Assembly (NCBI GenBank): GCA_022495005.1
Contig: JAGYXB010000791.1
Coordinates: 62,001-126,000, forward strand
Reading direction: 5' to 3'
From: Rhyacophila brunnea
Lineage: Eukaryota; Arthropoda; Insecta; Trichoptera; Rhyacophilidae
Length of the DNA: 64,000 nucleotides
Below the pieces are notes generated by a model. That model worked only from the letters and a program-made list of their open reading frames with translations, made no database searches and was not told the origin of the DNA. Numbering within the stretch: position 1 is the first letter of the stretch; each line of letters begins with the position of its first letter. Both the position numbers and the translations under genes were made by a program. Positions 13,301 through 25,732 of this stretch are shown one piece after another.

Positions 13301-14834
13301 TTCTACTAATCCATATTGTGACCCATTTTAAATTATAAATCTTTGTTTTTTAATCAAATTGATTCGAATATTGTACTATTGTATTCGAATAAAAAAGTTA
13401 ATCTTCATTAAACAAATCGACTCCCTAGAGCCTGCCATTTAGTTTGATTTGCATATACGGCAAACTTTAAGACACACTATCAACCAAATAGTATGGATGT
13501 ATTTTTGTGATTTGCGTTTTCAAAATGGACGGATCCCTTGGCCAAAATCTGGTTCCACTAGTGTATAATGTGTTTTGTAAACAACCTAAAATGTATTTAT
13601 TTATCAAAATTTTCTCTTCCATCTTTGTTATAACACGTGTTGTGGTAATATAAAGGGTAGATACACCACTCAACAGCTTAGTAAATGATTGATATTTTCA
13701 TTCTTGGAATGCTTATTTTCATTCCTTTGCCCTAATTTCGTTTGAGTGAACTGTTTCGAAACATTCATTATAAATATGTGAGTACTTGAACTCACTTCCA
13801 CAATATTGCCATTATTAATAATTTAGTAAGTACCTTCTTATGGAAAATCCTGAGAAATATTTTGAAAAAACATTTACGGTGAATTTTGGAAATCGTGTTA
13901 GGTTAGCTATTATTATTATTGAAAATACGTAGAAAATCGTTGAGATATTTTTATAAAATTAACTTACTCAACATAAAAACATAATCCGAAATATTATATT
14001 GCTTAGATGTTTTCATAATTAAGGGCCATTGTGCCGTGTAAAGGTCGAATATTAAAAATTTTGGTTATTTTTAGAGCTAAGTTTCATCAATTCTATATGA
14101 ATGATAAATAATATGGGATTATTATTCTTTATCTTTTTTCATCCTATAAAAAAATTTCTCATGACCATATTATGTAATATAATTACTGCCACAAAAGTGT
14201 ATAATTATAAACGTTACTGGCTGAAATTTAAGCCAAATTTTGCTAATCGTGTGTATGCTAGTACGTGCATTGTATCTACTTTAATTGTATTAATAAATAG
14301 TATTATATAAGAAAATATATTATTTGATAAACTTTCCATTAGATTTTGCAATTCATTCGTAATTTTGGAAAAAAGAATTTACGTTTTGTATCTGTCATTA
14401 TATACTATGTATTAGATGATGGTGTAAAATGTGAAGGTCCATTCTTTCCTAGATTTCTAAGATGCAAAAGTATTGAGTATACCAATGACAATATCATTCC
14501 TACAGAGTCTACAGATAATTTAGACTTAGTTCCTAAAAATACCATGAAGTCTTCATTTTTTTTTACATTTATATGACATGTCGGCACTTACGCTTCATCA
14601 TAGCCAACTATGGAAATAAAAATGAGGGTCGCAAATCTTTGACTACAATATGTTGTCTGTTTATAAAGAAACACAGCATCCTTGAAAAATCTGGCCGTAG
14701 GTATACAGAGGGGTTTGAAGTTTTAAATTATAATAACGTATAATCTATGTATATTCATTCGTTTATATTTAACAATATAGTATAAATTATATATAATTCG
14801 GAAATACCTCAGAAACATTTATATCAGAAAATAA
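10311..14834. other. dpr intron, mostly featureless
   Basis: A long AT-rich stretch. A fragment at 11127-11175 (cagtagcgtaggcggatcc and a G-rich run) looks like one end of a hAT-type repeat, without a visible partner. A short (TA)n run lies at 12445-12465. A slightly GC-richer block at 12780-13060 has no recognisable coding pattern. The small ORFs here show no family motifs. Confidence 0.5.
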
Positions 14835-14837
14835 ATA

Positions 14838-14945
14838 TGGTACCTAACGGAATTCGAACTCGCATCCATCGGATTCCGATCAATAAGCTTTACCAATTTA
14901 GCTACCTCATCTACGTAATTAGGATTAAATTAACTAATAGTCATG
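14838..14945 (-). repeat. tRNA-derived SINE, family 2 copy
   Basis: On the minus strand there is a box A-like gaggtagctaaattggtaa, a palindromic atcggaatccgat in the anticodon position and a box B-like gagttcgaattcc. The same order recurs at 33362-33425 and 55405-55480, also on the minus strand, so it is a dispersed family and not a tRNA gene. Confidence 0.55.
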
Positions 14946-15099
14946 TAACTGAATCGTTTCTCATGTTTCGTTAAATTATGAAAAACAGATTAATTAATGG
15001 CTTCAAATTATATGTAACGATGTGTGTTTTTTTTTCTAAGCAACTCAATCGCGAACAGCAGTTTGAAAAAACAAGAGACATTACGCTGACCCAATGAAC

Positions 15100-15420
15100 A
15101 AACAAAGAGCTACCCTCGCGTTATCTAGGAACACATTCCTCTTGGGCGCAGTGTTTTTAAGACTATTTGTTTCGAGGAGAGCATTTATGAACTTCCAGTG
15201 ACGTCAGACGGCACCGGAAATGGGACGCACGCCATTTTGCACCTGCTCCCACCAATTTTCCAGGCGGGACAACCCCGCGCAAAATTGGGACATATCGCAA
15301 TATCCAGTTGACAAATGTGTCGCATTCGTCTTCCGGCATACAATTGGTATTGTTCTACTCTAAATCATCGTCAACTACTGTCAATTCACAGCCAAACATC
15401 GACCAATCTATATAAGTATT
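15100..15420. promoter_or_regulatory. GC-richer, CpG-containing intronic island (candidate regulatory)
   Basis: A 300-bp block much richer in GC than its surroundings. It contains a CRE-like tgacgtca (15199-15206), ccggaaat (ETS-like, ccggaaat near 15216) and gcgggacaaccccgcgc. It has no open frame of note, no TIRs and no tRNA boxes. Lying in the 17.9-kb dpr intron, it could be an enhancer, but an unrecognised repeat is equally possible. Confidence 0.25.
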
Positions 15421-16380
15421 AAACTAAGGTAGAGTTGCATGGTACAAACACGCGCTTATTATAAATGGTACAACTGTAAAATAATATAAAAGCTAACTTT
15501 TATTGATATTTTTTGGTTATTTATTTTAATAAGATAGTAATAAAAATATTACTTAAAAATCATTTACTATTGAATAATTATAGTAGGTATATTGTATATG
15601 TGTAATTAATTATTCAAATTTCTCTATGCAATATAAATATTTTTGCTATTAACGGTTTTGGATAAGCAAAGTTATTTATTTTTCATGAACCGAAAAACAA
15701 ACAAACAGAGTTATTAAAAAAAGCATCTTTCTAAAATCTCTAGATTATATTTAGTATTATGTTAACAGTCAATATATTTTTTAGGTCTTATATTAATTAA
15801 AAAAACAAAATATTTCCAATTTTACACTTAATCGACACACTTTTAATCTACTTAATAAATCCATAATTCCGCTTTTTGAAACTGATACAAAATTATGTTG
15901 TTACAGCTGTTTATACAAAAAATATTGAGAATAATTATTTTAGGCACAAACAATAAACAATAAAATATGATATTCTAAAAATATTTTGTATTTTAAAATA
16001 ATTTTATTCGATATTATACGGCTTTCATTGTTTTGTAAATACGTAGTTTTATAACAAAATATGAATTAATACCTATTAAACTTATATATTATGTATTATG
16101 TATCATTTCAATGATTAAATTTTATTAAATATAATTTAAACATTAAATAAAAACAATATGTACAACCATGTATATTCTTTTATCGTATTTACCCTGAGTA
16201 ACAAAAAAACATAATTTATTAAAATAAAATCAAATTATTATTATTTTATTGCATACACATAAGATTCAACAATGATTAATTCTTAATATCCACAATACAT
16301 TATTTGAAACAAAATATTGCCAAGCAAGGTTTATACCTAAGTCGGCATACATATTTGATTTAATTCGCATGAGTCATAGA
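15421..16380. other. dpr intron, nothing recognised
   Basis: Extremely AT-rich sequence with no motif, repeat pair or coding signal that I could recognise. Confidence 0.6.
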
Positions 16381-16382
16381 CG

Positions 16383-16450
16383 GAGCGATAGCTCTGAGTA
16401 CAAGACCACTGGCCCGGATAGTGAAAGATGTTAGGTTTGAGCTTTACTTG
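16383..16450 (+). repeat. Weak tRNA-like repeat
   Basis: A box A-like gcgatagctctgagtacaag and a degenerate box B-like aggtttgagcttt lie about 45 bp apart. This spacing fits a pol III promoter of a tRNA-derived SINE. The fold is poor and no second copy was found. Confidence 0.25.
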
Positions 16451-16703
16451 ATCTATTGCTTATTCTATGATTTATGTAATATGTTGTATGGGATGTTTCA
16501 AAATTATATACTTAGGTATTTTCATAAGAATTGTAATGCTAAATTAAATTACGAAAGTTTTCTATTGTAACACACATACTACTATATTACAATATTAAAC
16601 GCAATAAAACTTCCACGAAGATTCAGTATTAAACATGTATTTTAAAAAATTCTGTGTTTTAATTTTCATTTAGTATTCACGACGTATAACAATAATTATA
16701 TTA

Positions 16704-16739
16704 CGACACACGTTTCGCTCAAATGATGAGCTTTATCAA
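16704..16739 (-). ncRNA. Hammerhead-ribozyme-like motif C
   Basis: On the minus strand the order is ttgataa (in place of CUGAUGA), stem II gctc-atcattt-gagc, then gaaac, a very short stem III (ac-gtgt-gt) and the cleavage triplet gtc. This is the layout of minimal type I hammerheads in Penelope-like elements. The 5' core differs from consensus at two positions, so activity is doubtful. No reverse transcriptase is nearby. Confidence 0.4.
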
Positions 16740-17360
16740 ATATACGTACCAAAATTTACACTTAAATTTATATAATGTTATAATCGTTATCAATACTGTG
16801 TGGTATGAGTGGAATAACAGCTACGTACCGAATTGCAATTAAGTAGATAATACCTGCATATTTTTAAAACATTAAAAAATATAATGTATTTAAGTACTAC
16901 TGTTTTATACTTATAGCCACAGATAAAAATACTTTTTTCATAAGAGTAGAGCCTCACGAAGCCAATTATTTCCCTCCGTTGTGCGCGTTGAGACGCCACT
17001 GTATCCTAAGTAAACATCGTTACAGGAACAGCGCTGAAGAGGTAGCCCCTGCGGCGTTTCGTCGCATTTCCTCCAATTCTGTCGATAATCTTCTTGACAG
17101 CGCTTCTACGCCGTTTTAATACCCATCTCCGGATATTTCAAAATAAGCAATTTTTCTTTCTTTAAATTCTATTCTTATACATAATTTATTATTCACTTGC
17201 TATTGAACACTACTTTTCAAAGATTTAACAACCTTCGTCCCCATTATTTTGGAAACATTTATTATGACCAACTTTGAGATTAATGGTTTGAATGCTAACA
17301 CTGTAATCCAAAAAATACGTAAGGCACAAGGCTATGTTTATGACAATATACTATACATAC

Positions 17361-18144
17361 CAGTGGCGAAGACTCCATACTAGGCGATTATTTAAAGCCT
17401 ACCTTCTTAAGAAAAATATTTTTTAATTGCATATTGACATATTTATATACTTAATCACTTCATTATTTTATGTTATATAACAATAATTTATTTTGCCAAC
17501 GAGATCGCATATGTAGGAATGTATTACAGTATTACACAGTTTACAAAACAACTGCAAAGGTATTAAAAAAACCACAGCGCGCCGCGCCGTAAATTAAATA
17601 ATAAACGCCGCGCCGCGACTTCTCGGTAAATAAATTTCCGATTATGTTTGGAATAATTCTGAGTTTTTTTCGTATGGACTTTACGTCTCGTAACCTCAGC
17701 AAGTCTGCTGATTTGTACGAAATGAGGCAAGCTCCATTCGCAGAGCCTAAAACATTCGCGCATAATATTGTTGTCACGACTGCGCACTTTGTCCAAAATC
17801 ATTAATAATTAGATAATTAAAATAATAATTTCAACGGCGTTTAATCGAATATTAATAAATAAGTAAGTATAGATTGTTTTTAAAAATAAAAATAAATTTT
17901 ATCTAATGATTTTTGATGCGTATACATGTTTTGAAAAATACGTAATTTAAACACATCGCTCATTTTTATGTCGTCAATGAGTTTTTGAAGTTTCATTGAA
18001 TTAGTGTGTCGTTATCATTTATTAGTGTGTGCCTATTCATTAGTAGTAAATATCGTACTATTCTCGTAAGTATACCTGACAAGTGTGCTCTTTTTATCAT
18101 ATCTCCACAGCCTACCTCTTTCCAAAAGTCACCCTTCGCCACTG
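17361..18144. mobile_element. Non-autonomous hAT-type transposon with perfect 8-bp TSD
   Basis: The termini are cagtggcgaag (17361-17371) and cttcgccactg (18134-18144), exact reverse complements. They are flanked by identical 8-bp direct repeats atacatac at 17353-17360 and 18145-18152. An 8-bp duplication with CAGTG-type ends is the hAT hallmark. The 784-bp interior has no transposase; it contains a GC-rich segment (gccgcgccgcgac) near 17576-17622 and AT-rich filler. The perfect duplication suggests a younger insertion than most repeats here. The minus-strand ORFs inside it are not recognised. Confidence 0.85.
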
Positions 18145-18334
18145 ATACATACATACTTCGATAGGCTTAGCTGAAATAACTTGCCAACCCTGAATTACAG
18201 GCAGGGGGATTAACATTGTCATGATATTAAAGAATGGTAAACAAGACAATTCTTACTGAAATTTTAAGTATGGTGCTTTATTATGGTCCACAACACTGAT
18301 TATGGAACTTGAATAGAATTTAAAAAATACCGAA

Positions 18335-18520
18335 TAGCGAGGTCGAGCGGTAACATGTCAGCTTAAAAAGTTGTGGGTCTCGTGTTCGAAAATGGTTCGG
18401 TCTGGAAAATTCACATGTTATTTTTAATGTATGTCAAAGCATTAACGTATTAGCGAATGGCTGACATCCATCCCTCATAAAAAAAAACCTTTTCGTGACT
18501 CGGCCGTCTAATTTTAAAAA
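18335..18520 (+). repeat. tRNA-derived SINE, family 1 copy 1
   Basis: A tRNA-like head (gcgaggtcgagcggtaac, box B-like gtgttcgaaaat) is followed by the family body with ggctgacatccat and an A-rich stretch. The same order of parts is at 47075-47285, 48100-48245 and (minus strand) 54940-55197. Confidence 0.6.
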
Positions 18521-19713
18521 AATAACATTTCAATTGATAATTGCTAATTTAATAAAAACTTTACAATATGCATATTAAATATCAGAGACAAGTTTACATT
18601 GCTAGCATTATAAAAATGCACTTATCTTCTCTATAAAAATACTTATTTGGTATACGGATTCATTCTTAATATATCCGTCATTTAATACTTTCGTCAGCGG
18701 AAATGTTTTCCATCCCCAAGTGAAGTGGATGAACAAGTTATTAACAATAACAAATTCTGGGACAAAATGAAAATAAATTAATGAAAATAATATAAGTAAT
18801 AAGTCCTGGAAAATGAAAAATGTAAAATATAAACTTACCTAACGAATATATTTGTTTTTGGAAAAAATACAGAATACCTATATTATATTTTTATGTTCAG
18901 TATAATAATGTATAATATCATAATATAATTATTATGTGTTCTTGAAAGCACACATTTTTCTACAGACGGCTAAAGAATCATACTTTTTAGAAAAAAATAT
19001 TTTAACAAACTTTAGGTATATTGTTTTTGCGCAATATCAATCAGATCGAATCAGACAGTATTTATTTAAGTAAAAACAAGACTTTTCAAACGTCAAAATA
19101 AATATAATAATATAAATTCATTATTATATATTTTTTCTTTGGCGATTACTACTAAAGCAAGCTTACTAATCGCTTTATAAAGTTATCGTTATTTCTTCAG
19201 TAAGTATCTGTTTTTCTTAGAATAATAATAACGTTTATTGATATCCATAATCCAAATAAGACTGTTTTGGCATTTGTTTGCCAGACGAAAAAAAAATAAC
19301 TAAGACAACTTACTATGGGGAAAAGTAATAATGTGTTATTCTATTATTAAACTACTAAACACTGGATAAATAAATCTGACAGTTATTAATGAAAATAGTC
19401 CAGTATTGGCCAGCACATTTATTTTAGATTGTTTGAATACATGACGTTTGAATTATAAATAAAGATATCTTATACCATATTACTCTTAATAAGAACGAAG
19501 TGCTATGGAGATAAATAAATTAAATTTACATATTACCTATGTAGGTATTAGTCTAGATTTTCTATTACCAGACGTCGTGTAAATCTGTAAATAACATGCT
19601 AATATACTTGTTATATTATATTCAAATGGAGTGAGTCCATTGTCATTGTGAGTGATTCAATGTTATATGAATCATATTATGGATTCAGTTATTAAGGGGG
19701 AGACGCATGCCAG
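18521..19713. other. dpr intron, nothing recognised
   Basis: AT-rich sequence between a SINE and the foldback element. No coding or repeat feature was seen. Confidence 0.6.
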
Positions 19714-20516
19714 CAGAGAACCTAGCGGAAATATACGAAGCTTGCAATTTGAGATTTTTTTTGATATTTTACAATTTCAACTATATTATTTAATAAATAT
19801 GTATCCGAAAACATTAAAAAGATTTTTTATTTTTTTTTAAACTTAAAGATAAACTTACAATTGTAAAAAAATGTAATAAAATGTGAATTCGTTGCAGGGT
19901 CAAATCTTATTATTGCATTATATTTTATGGTCATAATTATCATTAAAATTTAGTTTATTAAGTTTTAGATTTTATGTGGTGTAGATTTTTGACTAATTCA
20001 TCGTTTTAATATTTTTTATATATATTTTAAAAAACATCGATTTTTATAAAAATATAAATGTGTATAACTTGAAATCCTTTTTATTTATATCAACTCGAGC
20101 TTCAATATTGTGACCATGCCTAAAATAAAATTTGATATAAATAAAAAGGATTTCAAGTTATACACATTTATATTTTTTTTAAAATCGATGTTTTTTAAAA
20201 TATATATAAAAAATATTAAAACGATGAATTAGTCAAAAATCTACACCACATAAAATCTAAAACTTAATAAACTAAATTTTAATAATAAATATGGCCATAA
20301 AATATAATGTAATAATAAGATTTGACCCTGCAACGAATTCACATTTTATTATATTTTTTTACAATTGCCAGTTTATCCTTAAATTTAAAAAAAAATAAAA
20401 AATCTTTTTAGTGTTTTCAGATACATATTTATTAATTACTACAGTTGAAATTGTAAATTATCAAAAAAAATCTCAAATTGCAAGATTCGTATTTTTCCGT
20501 TAGGTGCCTCTTTTCG
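19714..20516. mobile_element. Foldback element with about 380-bp inverted arms
   Basis: The left arm (about 19714-20092) and right arm (about 20133-20516) are reverse complements over nearly their whole length with a few substitutions, leaving a spacer of about 40 bp. The outer ends read gcaatttgagattttttttg and its reverse. No ORF of significance is present. The high arm identity and single spacer fit a foldback or long-TIR non-autonomous DNA transposon; a local inverted duplication is the alternative. A diverged copy of the spacer plus right arm lies at 27828-28445. Confidence 0.75.
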
Positions 20517-21693
20517 CCTCTGATAGTATAAGCATCATCCTTAAGACGATTCATCCTTTTTGTTCGCTGTCTTGACAAAAATGTGTATCTTTTGAGCATT
20601 TACAAGTTGATATTTAGATTTGTGACATTATTTTGTGGTGTATATTATTTTATGAGCATAAATATTTTCAAATTTTGTAAATTTATGATAAAATTTGAGT
20701 AGGCTAAAAACATTTGAATCTCCAAAAATTAAAAATATTCATATGTATTAGATACATAATAATTATTCTTCATATTTAATTCATAACATTTGTATTTTGA
20801 AAACTACTAATAAGTTACGCAGTTCTAAAACTTAAACTTATAGTTAACTAACATATTAAAAACTTAAGTTAGAGCATATTTGACCAAATCCATAAATGTT
20901 TTTGAAAAAGTTATACGTATTATAGATATAACTATTTTTTTTTAATTGAATGAAGTGGGACGAACTCATGTGTTACACTTAAACTGATTACTCTTGCCTT
21001 TAACCAATCGATTCTTCTATGATTCATACGAACTATTTCAAATAACCACATTCTTTTTTAATACTTATGAATGATTCTAAAGTTTTTAAAAGTTACGTAT
21101 TGTCTCTATTAAATAATATAGGATATTTAAATATTGTGTATTTTCAGATTAAATAATATATAATAAAGTTATAAATATTAAATATAAATAATGACCATAT
21201 AGCGTGTGCCTATACGATATTATATACATATATTATGTAAGTATCAGTATGTTTAAATCATAATTTACAATTATTGTAAGATACAAGTTTTCATCAACGA
21301 CATTTTGACAACGAAAAAAATAATGTATTTTCAAAAAGTAAATGAGCGAACACTAAATGAAGCGCTTCTGTAATGCTAGTCACGTTTATAATATTATGGT
21401 ATTAAGTTTTTAAGAATGCCGACTATAATCAGGCCGTTGTACGAAACTGTGAATTTCAATCTTTGTGATGGTTTTTGCATATTCTTTGAATTAAATATGC
21501 TTAACTACTTGTGTAAAATGGTAATACATTAAATAATTTGAACGACATATTCATTCAAAAATCTTAATTTACCGCGAACAGGTATGCAGGTTGCATTTGA
21601 AGATAATCAATAATTACTACTACCGTCGCAATTCAGTGCCCCGGCCTGATTATAATCGGCCTTAGTTTTTAATAATGTACATAATTTTCTTAC
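20517..21693. other. dpr intron, nothing recognised
   Basis: AT-rich sequence leading to the donor of exon c. No other feature was found. Confidence 0.6.
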
Positions 21694-21821
21694 CTCATCT
21701 TGATGATACCAAAAGATATAGGCCGGCGGCTCCGGGCTGTACCTCAGCAAGCAGGTGAGGTTAATGGTGCTCCCGCGGCCCACGTGAAGGTCTGGCCCAC
21801 CGAGGATCGTGGCCGTTGGGA
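21694..21821 (-). CDS. dpr6/dpr10: dpr6/10-like exon c: start of Ig domain 2
   Basis: The exon starts with two bases completing a Val codon, then reads PTATILGGPDLHVGRGSTIN, LTCLLRYSPEPPAYIFWYHQ and DE. These are the first strands of Ig2, with cysteine in NLTC and tryptophan in FWYH. The acceptor is TATGGCAG|TCCCAA after a T/C-rich tract, and the donor is GATGAG|GTAAGA. The exon is 128 nt and ends in phase 0, which matches the GTA start of exon d. The NLT sequon overlaps the first Ig2 cysteine region. The short reverse-strand reading frame over this interval is a shadow. Confidence 0.9.
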
Positions 21822-22259
21822 CTGCCATAAGAGAAAACCATCGCAAAGTTGCAATTTAATATTATTGCTTTTACAATACATATAGAAATAATATCTTGTA
21901 ATATTTATTGAACATAGGATGCGTATAAACAATTATAGTATCAAGAGAATACTTTTAGTATATTTAAAAAAATAAAAAGATTCCTCACAATATATATTAT
22001 GTAATATTTGGTGGTTTACTATTTTATATAGTAAAATAAATATTTCAAAATATGTAACCTATATTATTTTACAGTACCTATTGAATATTATAAGAGTTCA
22101 GCCATGTATTCGTTTACTAAAAAAATATTAATTCAATTGTTTAATACTGACTATATACAACTTTTCATAATGTTAGTTTCTTATTATTGAATATATAAAA
22201 TGTAAAAAAAAACTAATATAATATTATATATTTGAAAAGATCCCAGAAAAAATTTACAC

Positions 22260-22370
22260 GAAGTGGGATTAAAACTCGTTCTATTCAATCTCAGGTTGAG
22301 TATTCTCGTTTAATCAAGTGATCTGATGTGAAATTATGACTCGTGCTCATTATTTCTAATAACTACGCCA
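22260..22370 (-). repeat. Possible degenerate family 2 tRNA-like SINE
   Basis: On the minus strand, gatcacttgattaaacgag and cgagttttaatcccac occupy the positions of box A and box B in the family 2 copies. The match is weak and the call tentative. Confidence 0.25.
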
Positions 22371-22840
22371 TCGGAGGTTTTAAAATTCTACTTTCAGATT
22401 TGTAATTTATATAAATCTTATTACATACAAGAAATACATAAACCATAAATACAAATCTATATATAGTGGTCACCCGATGATGCCAGTTTAAATTCCACAC
22501 GTTTCAACTTTTTTGAAGTTTCTGAGATTTTTCTGAATTATGTATTTATTGAAATCATTTATATTTATTTACTATAAAACTAAAATGTTATTAATTGCAA
22601 TATACGATATATAATCGAGCGTAACTTTTTGAATAATAAATAAAATTGTTTGAAGATATTTTTTGCAATTCACTGCCTAATTGAAATAATGTTCACGTAT
22701 TTTGTGGAATACAAATATATTTTTCTTTTATCGTGCTAAGCCAGAGGTTGCAAACCGCGCACCAGTTTAATAAGATTTATATTATTCCTAAAATATAGCG
22801 AAAATATTTTCTCCATGCGATATTTTTCAAAGATTTGTAA

Positions 22841-23100
22841 ATGTTTTGCAATTATTCATATAGCAACCCTCGTCCAAAGCACCTGGTTTTCGAAAAGCTT
22901 GCGTGGTGCGCGTGTTTTTCTTATTGCTCGCGCGTCACTCGTGTGAATATGAATACGACTTCTTCCTCAGGCGCCCGTTTTGCGACTACTGCAGCTGTTG
23001 CGATTTTCCTTGAAACGGCAACTTTGAATCGAAAAACTATTTTATGCGAATCCGTTTTGGGTACCAGCTTTTGTCAGGCGGGCGTCACATGGTGAGAATA
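22841..23100. promoter_or_regulatory. GC-richer island in the 3.7-kb dpr intron (candidate regulatory)
   Basis: About 250 bp with many CpG (gcgcgtgtttttc, cgcgcgtcactcgtg), an E-box cagctg (minus strand, near 22990) and caggtg nearby. An 84-codon frame (22841-23095, plus strand) covers it but matches nothing I know, and splice phases do not fit an extra dpr exon. A conserved enhancer or an unrecognised exon of an antisense transcript are both possible. Confidence 0.25.
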
Positions 23101-25521
23101 TTTTACAAGTTTTCCATCACGGTAGTTTGAATAAAGAAACTCAGCTAACTACCTCTCGAAGTGGGTTTATGAAAGTGCTTCAGTAAATATTTATTGCCTT
23201 GGACCTTCGTCTTAAAAGTTTCTTTACGGCACAACTTAAGCTGACACGTTTGATAGAATGTAAAGTTAACGATCAAAAGAATGAGGTAAGAGAAGCGAAA
23301 CGTCTTTTATACACCTTTTTAAGAACGGATTTTTTATTTTCTTCTCCACAGTTTCACTGAATAGATATTATGTAACTAACTAACAGTATAATAGCGTTTA
23401 ACGTTTGCACACTTTGTGTAGGTGATTTTTCAAGAATATTTTCTCTTCCTCCATTATATCTTGGCCGTTTAATGATACAATTATTTTATACTACCGTCTT
23501 AGTAATTGATTAGCTACCTCACTAAACATTTTTATTGCACTCCTTTACAATTCTCTTGCGTAATATAATTGATCATTTCAGATTTATTGATATTCATTGT
23601 ACTGTATGTCTATACATAAGTCTCATACATTAAGTATATAAATAAATGAATTAAATTATAAAAGATATTTAAAACCGTACTTTGCTAGTTATTTAAATTA
23701 AAATATGTTTGAATTTATCGTCATATAAATTAACCCATTCGATTATCTGATATATGAGATCAGTTAATTATGTGAACCGATTATAATCGGTTCTTATTAA
23801 ATAAACACACACAATTTTGAAAAACGTTATTTCTTTGACGTTATGGTAATGTCACAGATTAAATATACTTACATGTATTATGTACCTACTATAAACTTTA
23901 TATTAGATTTGTTGATAATGTTTCATTACAATAATGAAGCTACGTGTTCGTTCAACAAACGGAACGCTTCTAATTTTGCATTGATAATGCGTTAATTTTT
24001 AAACGGATTGGACGACGAGATCCTGATGAATTGTCAGCAATGCACACTTCTAAATTTCTTTATGGTCAGTTGAAGTTATATAATTATATATACTAGAACC
24101 ACCCAAGAAACATTCATTAAAGAATAAATAAAATATAAATTCATTAAAATTTTAAATTAAATAATTCAACGTATTCTGGTACATTGTTGGAATATGTTTA
24201 CAAATTGAGATGATCATTTATTTTTAAATACTGACTGAAATAACTAATAAATTATGACTAATAGATTATATTCAATTCAGTTATTTATATTATAACCGAG
24301 TTATGTTTCATACTGTATAATAAATAATATAATACTTCAAAATACCTTAGTTATTATCGGTTTTGTTTTACAGCAAAATCAATATGAAAACTTGAGATTA
24401 CATGATACATGAGAATCAAGATACATGAAAACCTCGACAACAACATTCATCTGTATTTCATGGAATTCAATGTAAAATCGTACTCGAAATTATAATTAAT
24501 AAACAACCTCGGTAAAATTATTAACCACTCCATATAAATTAAGCAATTAATGTCAAAACAAATTTGTGTGTAGGTACAAATATTTGATGCCCCCGATGAA
24601 TTCGCAGGAGCTTAATCAAACTCATCGTTAAAATTTATTTTCAACCTCTCTAATTTAAAGTTAACCTATCATTACAAATTAAATATACATACGCAATACC
24701 GTTGGTATTGATATAACGAGAATATTTTAATTATGAAATTGTTTATTTAATTCATCTACATTTTAAAAACATGAATCATAATATTTTGTTTTTATCGTTA
24801 ACATGCTACTATAAGTAATATATATATACCTAATTGAAAGTGGGACTAATAATATTAGAATTATTTATGAGTTTGTGGTAGGTATACAATATATATTATG
24901 TATACACAATGTCCTTGGTAACGAAAGCTTATATAATTCAATTTATATGCGGTCTCAGGAAGATTAGGTTTCCTAAAATAATTAAGATTAACCCTTGTCG
25001 AAGAAATTACTATACATAACATGCTTTAGATATTTGGGAACTATTGCCATGACGTTTTCAGGTACTGATGTATCTTATATTTTGTTGAGTAGTTATACCT
25101 TATGATGTCGGCGTTTCCCAAATTATATTTCATATAACGGTTATATTCGGTTTAATAACCCATAAACTGTTTTTTAAAAGTGTAAATTACATGATTTCAT
25201 CCAAAATATACAATAAATTTGATAGTCGTATTATAACTATTGTTTTTAACAACAAATTATGATTTATTTAATACAAAATGCATGTGGCGTATGTTTGCCT
25301 TATGTTAGATATCACATTACAGTTATCTTATATTTATGCAAAAATGTCCCGAGATGAAAAAAACGTTTGAGAAACGTTGAACTGTATAAGATATTTATTT
25401 TAAATTAAATTGTATTTGGTAATATAATACCAATCTCATTAACCGAGTCTCTTTGTGATAGCAGATCGGATTGTAACACAGAAGCTATAGTGACAAGCAT
25501 CACTCTAAATTGGAGACTCAC
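23101..25521. other. dpr intron, nothing recognised
   Basis: AT-rich sequence up to the donor of exon b. No TIR pairs, tRNA boxes or coding motifs were seen. Confidence 0.55.
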
Positions 25522-25732
25522 CGACAATGTTCAGATTGACGAAGTAACTCCTGACAGGCTGCGTGGAGACCTGGCACTCGTACATGCCAGCGTCACGTTG
25601 CTGCGCCCACTTGATGTGGAGCACCCAGTCGTCCGTGTCGGGGCGGTGCGTTGTCTGAAACCGCTGATCCGAAGTGTACGTGTAGCTGCCTACGGTCAAT
25701 ATGTGGATGTCGCGATGCCTTATCCACGATAC
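25522..25732 (-). CDS. dpr6/dpr10: dpr6/10-like exon b: core of Ig domain 1
   Basis: The exon encodes VSWIRHRDIHILTVGSYTYT, then SDQRF and DDWVLHIKWAQQRDAGMYEC, ending QVSTQPVRSYFVNLNIV plus one base. It carries the invariant core Trp (VSW) and the D-A-G-M-Y-x-C motif with the second Ig1 cysteine. The acceptor is a pyrimidine tract ending CCAG before GTATCG, and the donor is GTCG|GTGAGT, a strong consensus. The length of 211 nt leaves one base, which pairs with the two leading bases of the next exon to make a Val codon. The local GC content is far above the flanking intron, as for the other three exons. Identification as Dpr Ig1 is very secure; the 6/10 assignment rests on similarity from memory. 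Confidence 0.92.

Noticed and set aside
14838..14945. Functional tRNA gene on the minus strand
   Set aside because: The anticodon region is a palindrome without a proper 7-nt loop, and related copies are dispersed.
22841..23095. Extra coding exon or small gene (84 codons)
   Set aside because: No recognised motif; strand and phase do not fit dpr; kept only as a GC-richer island.
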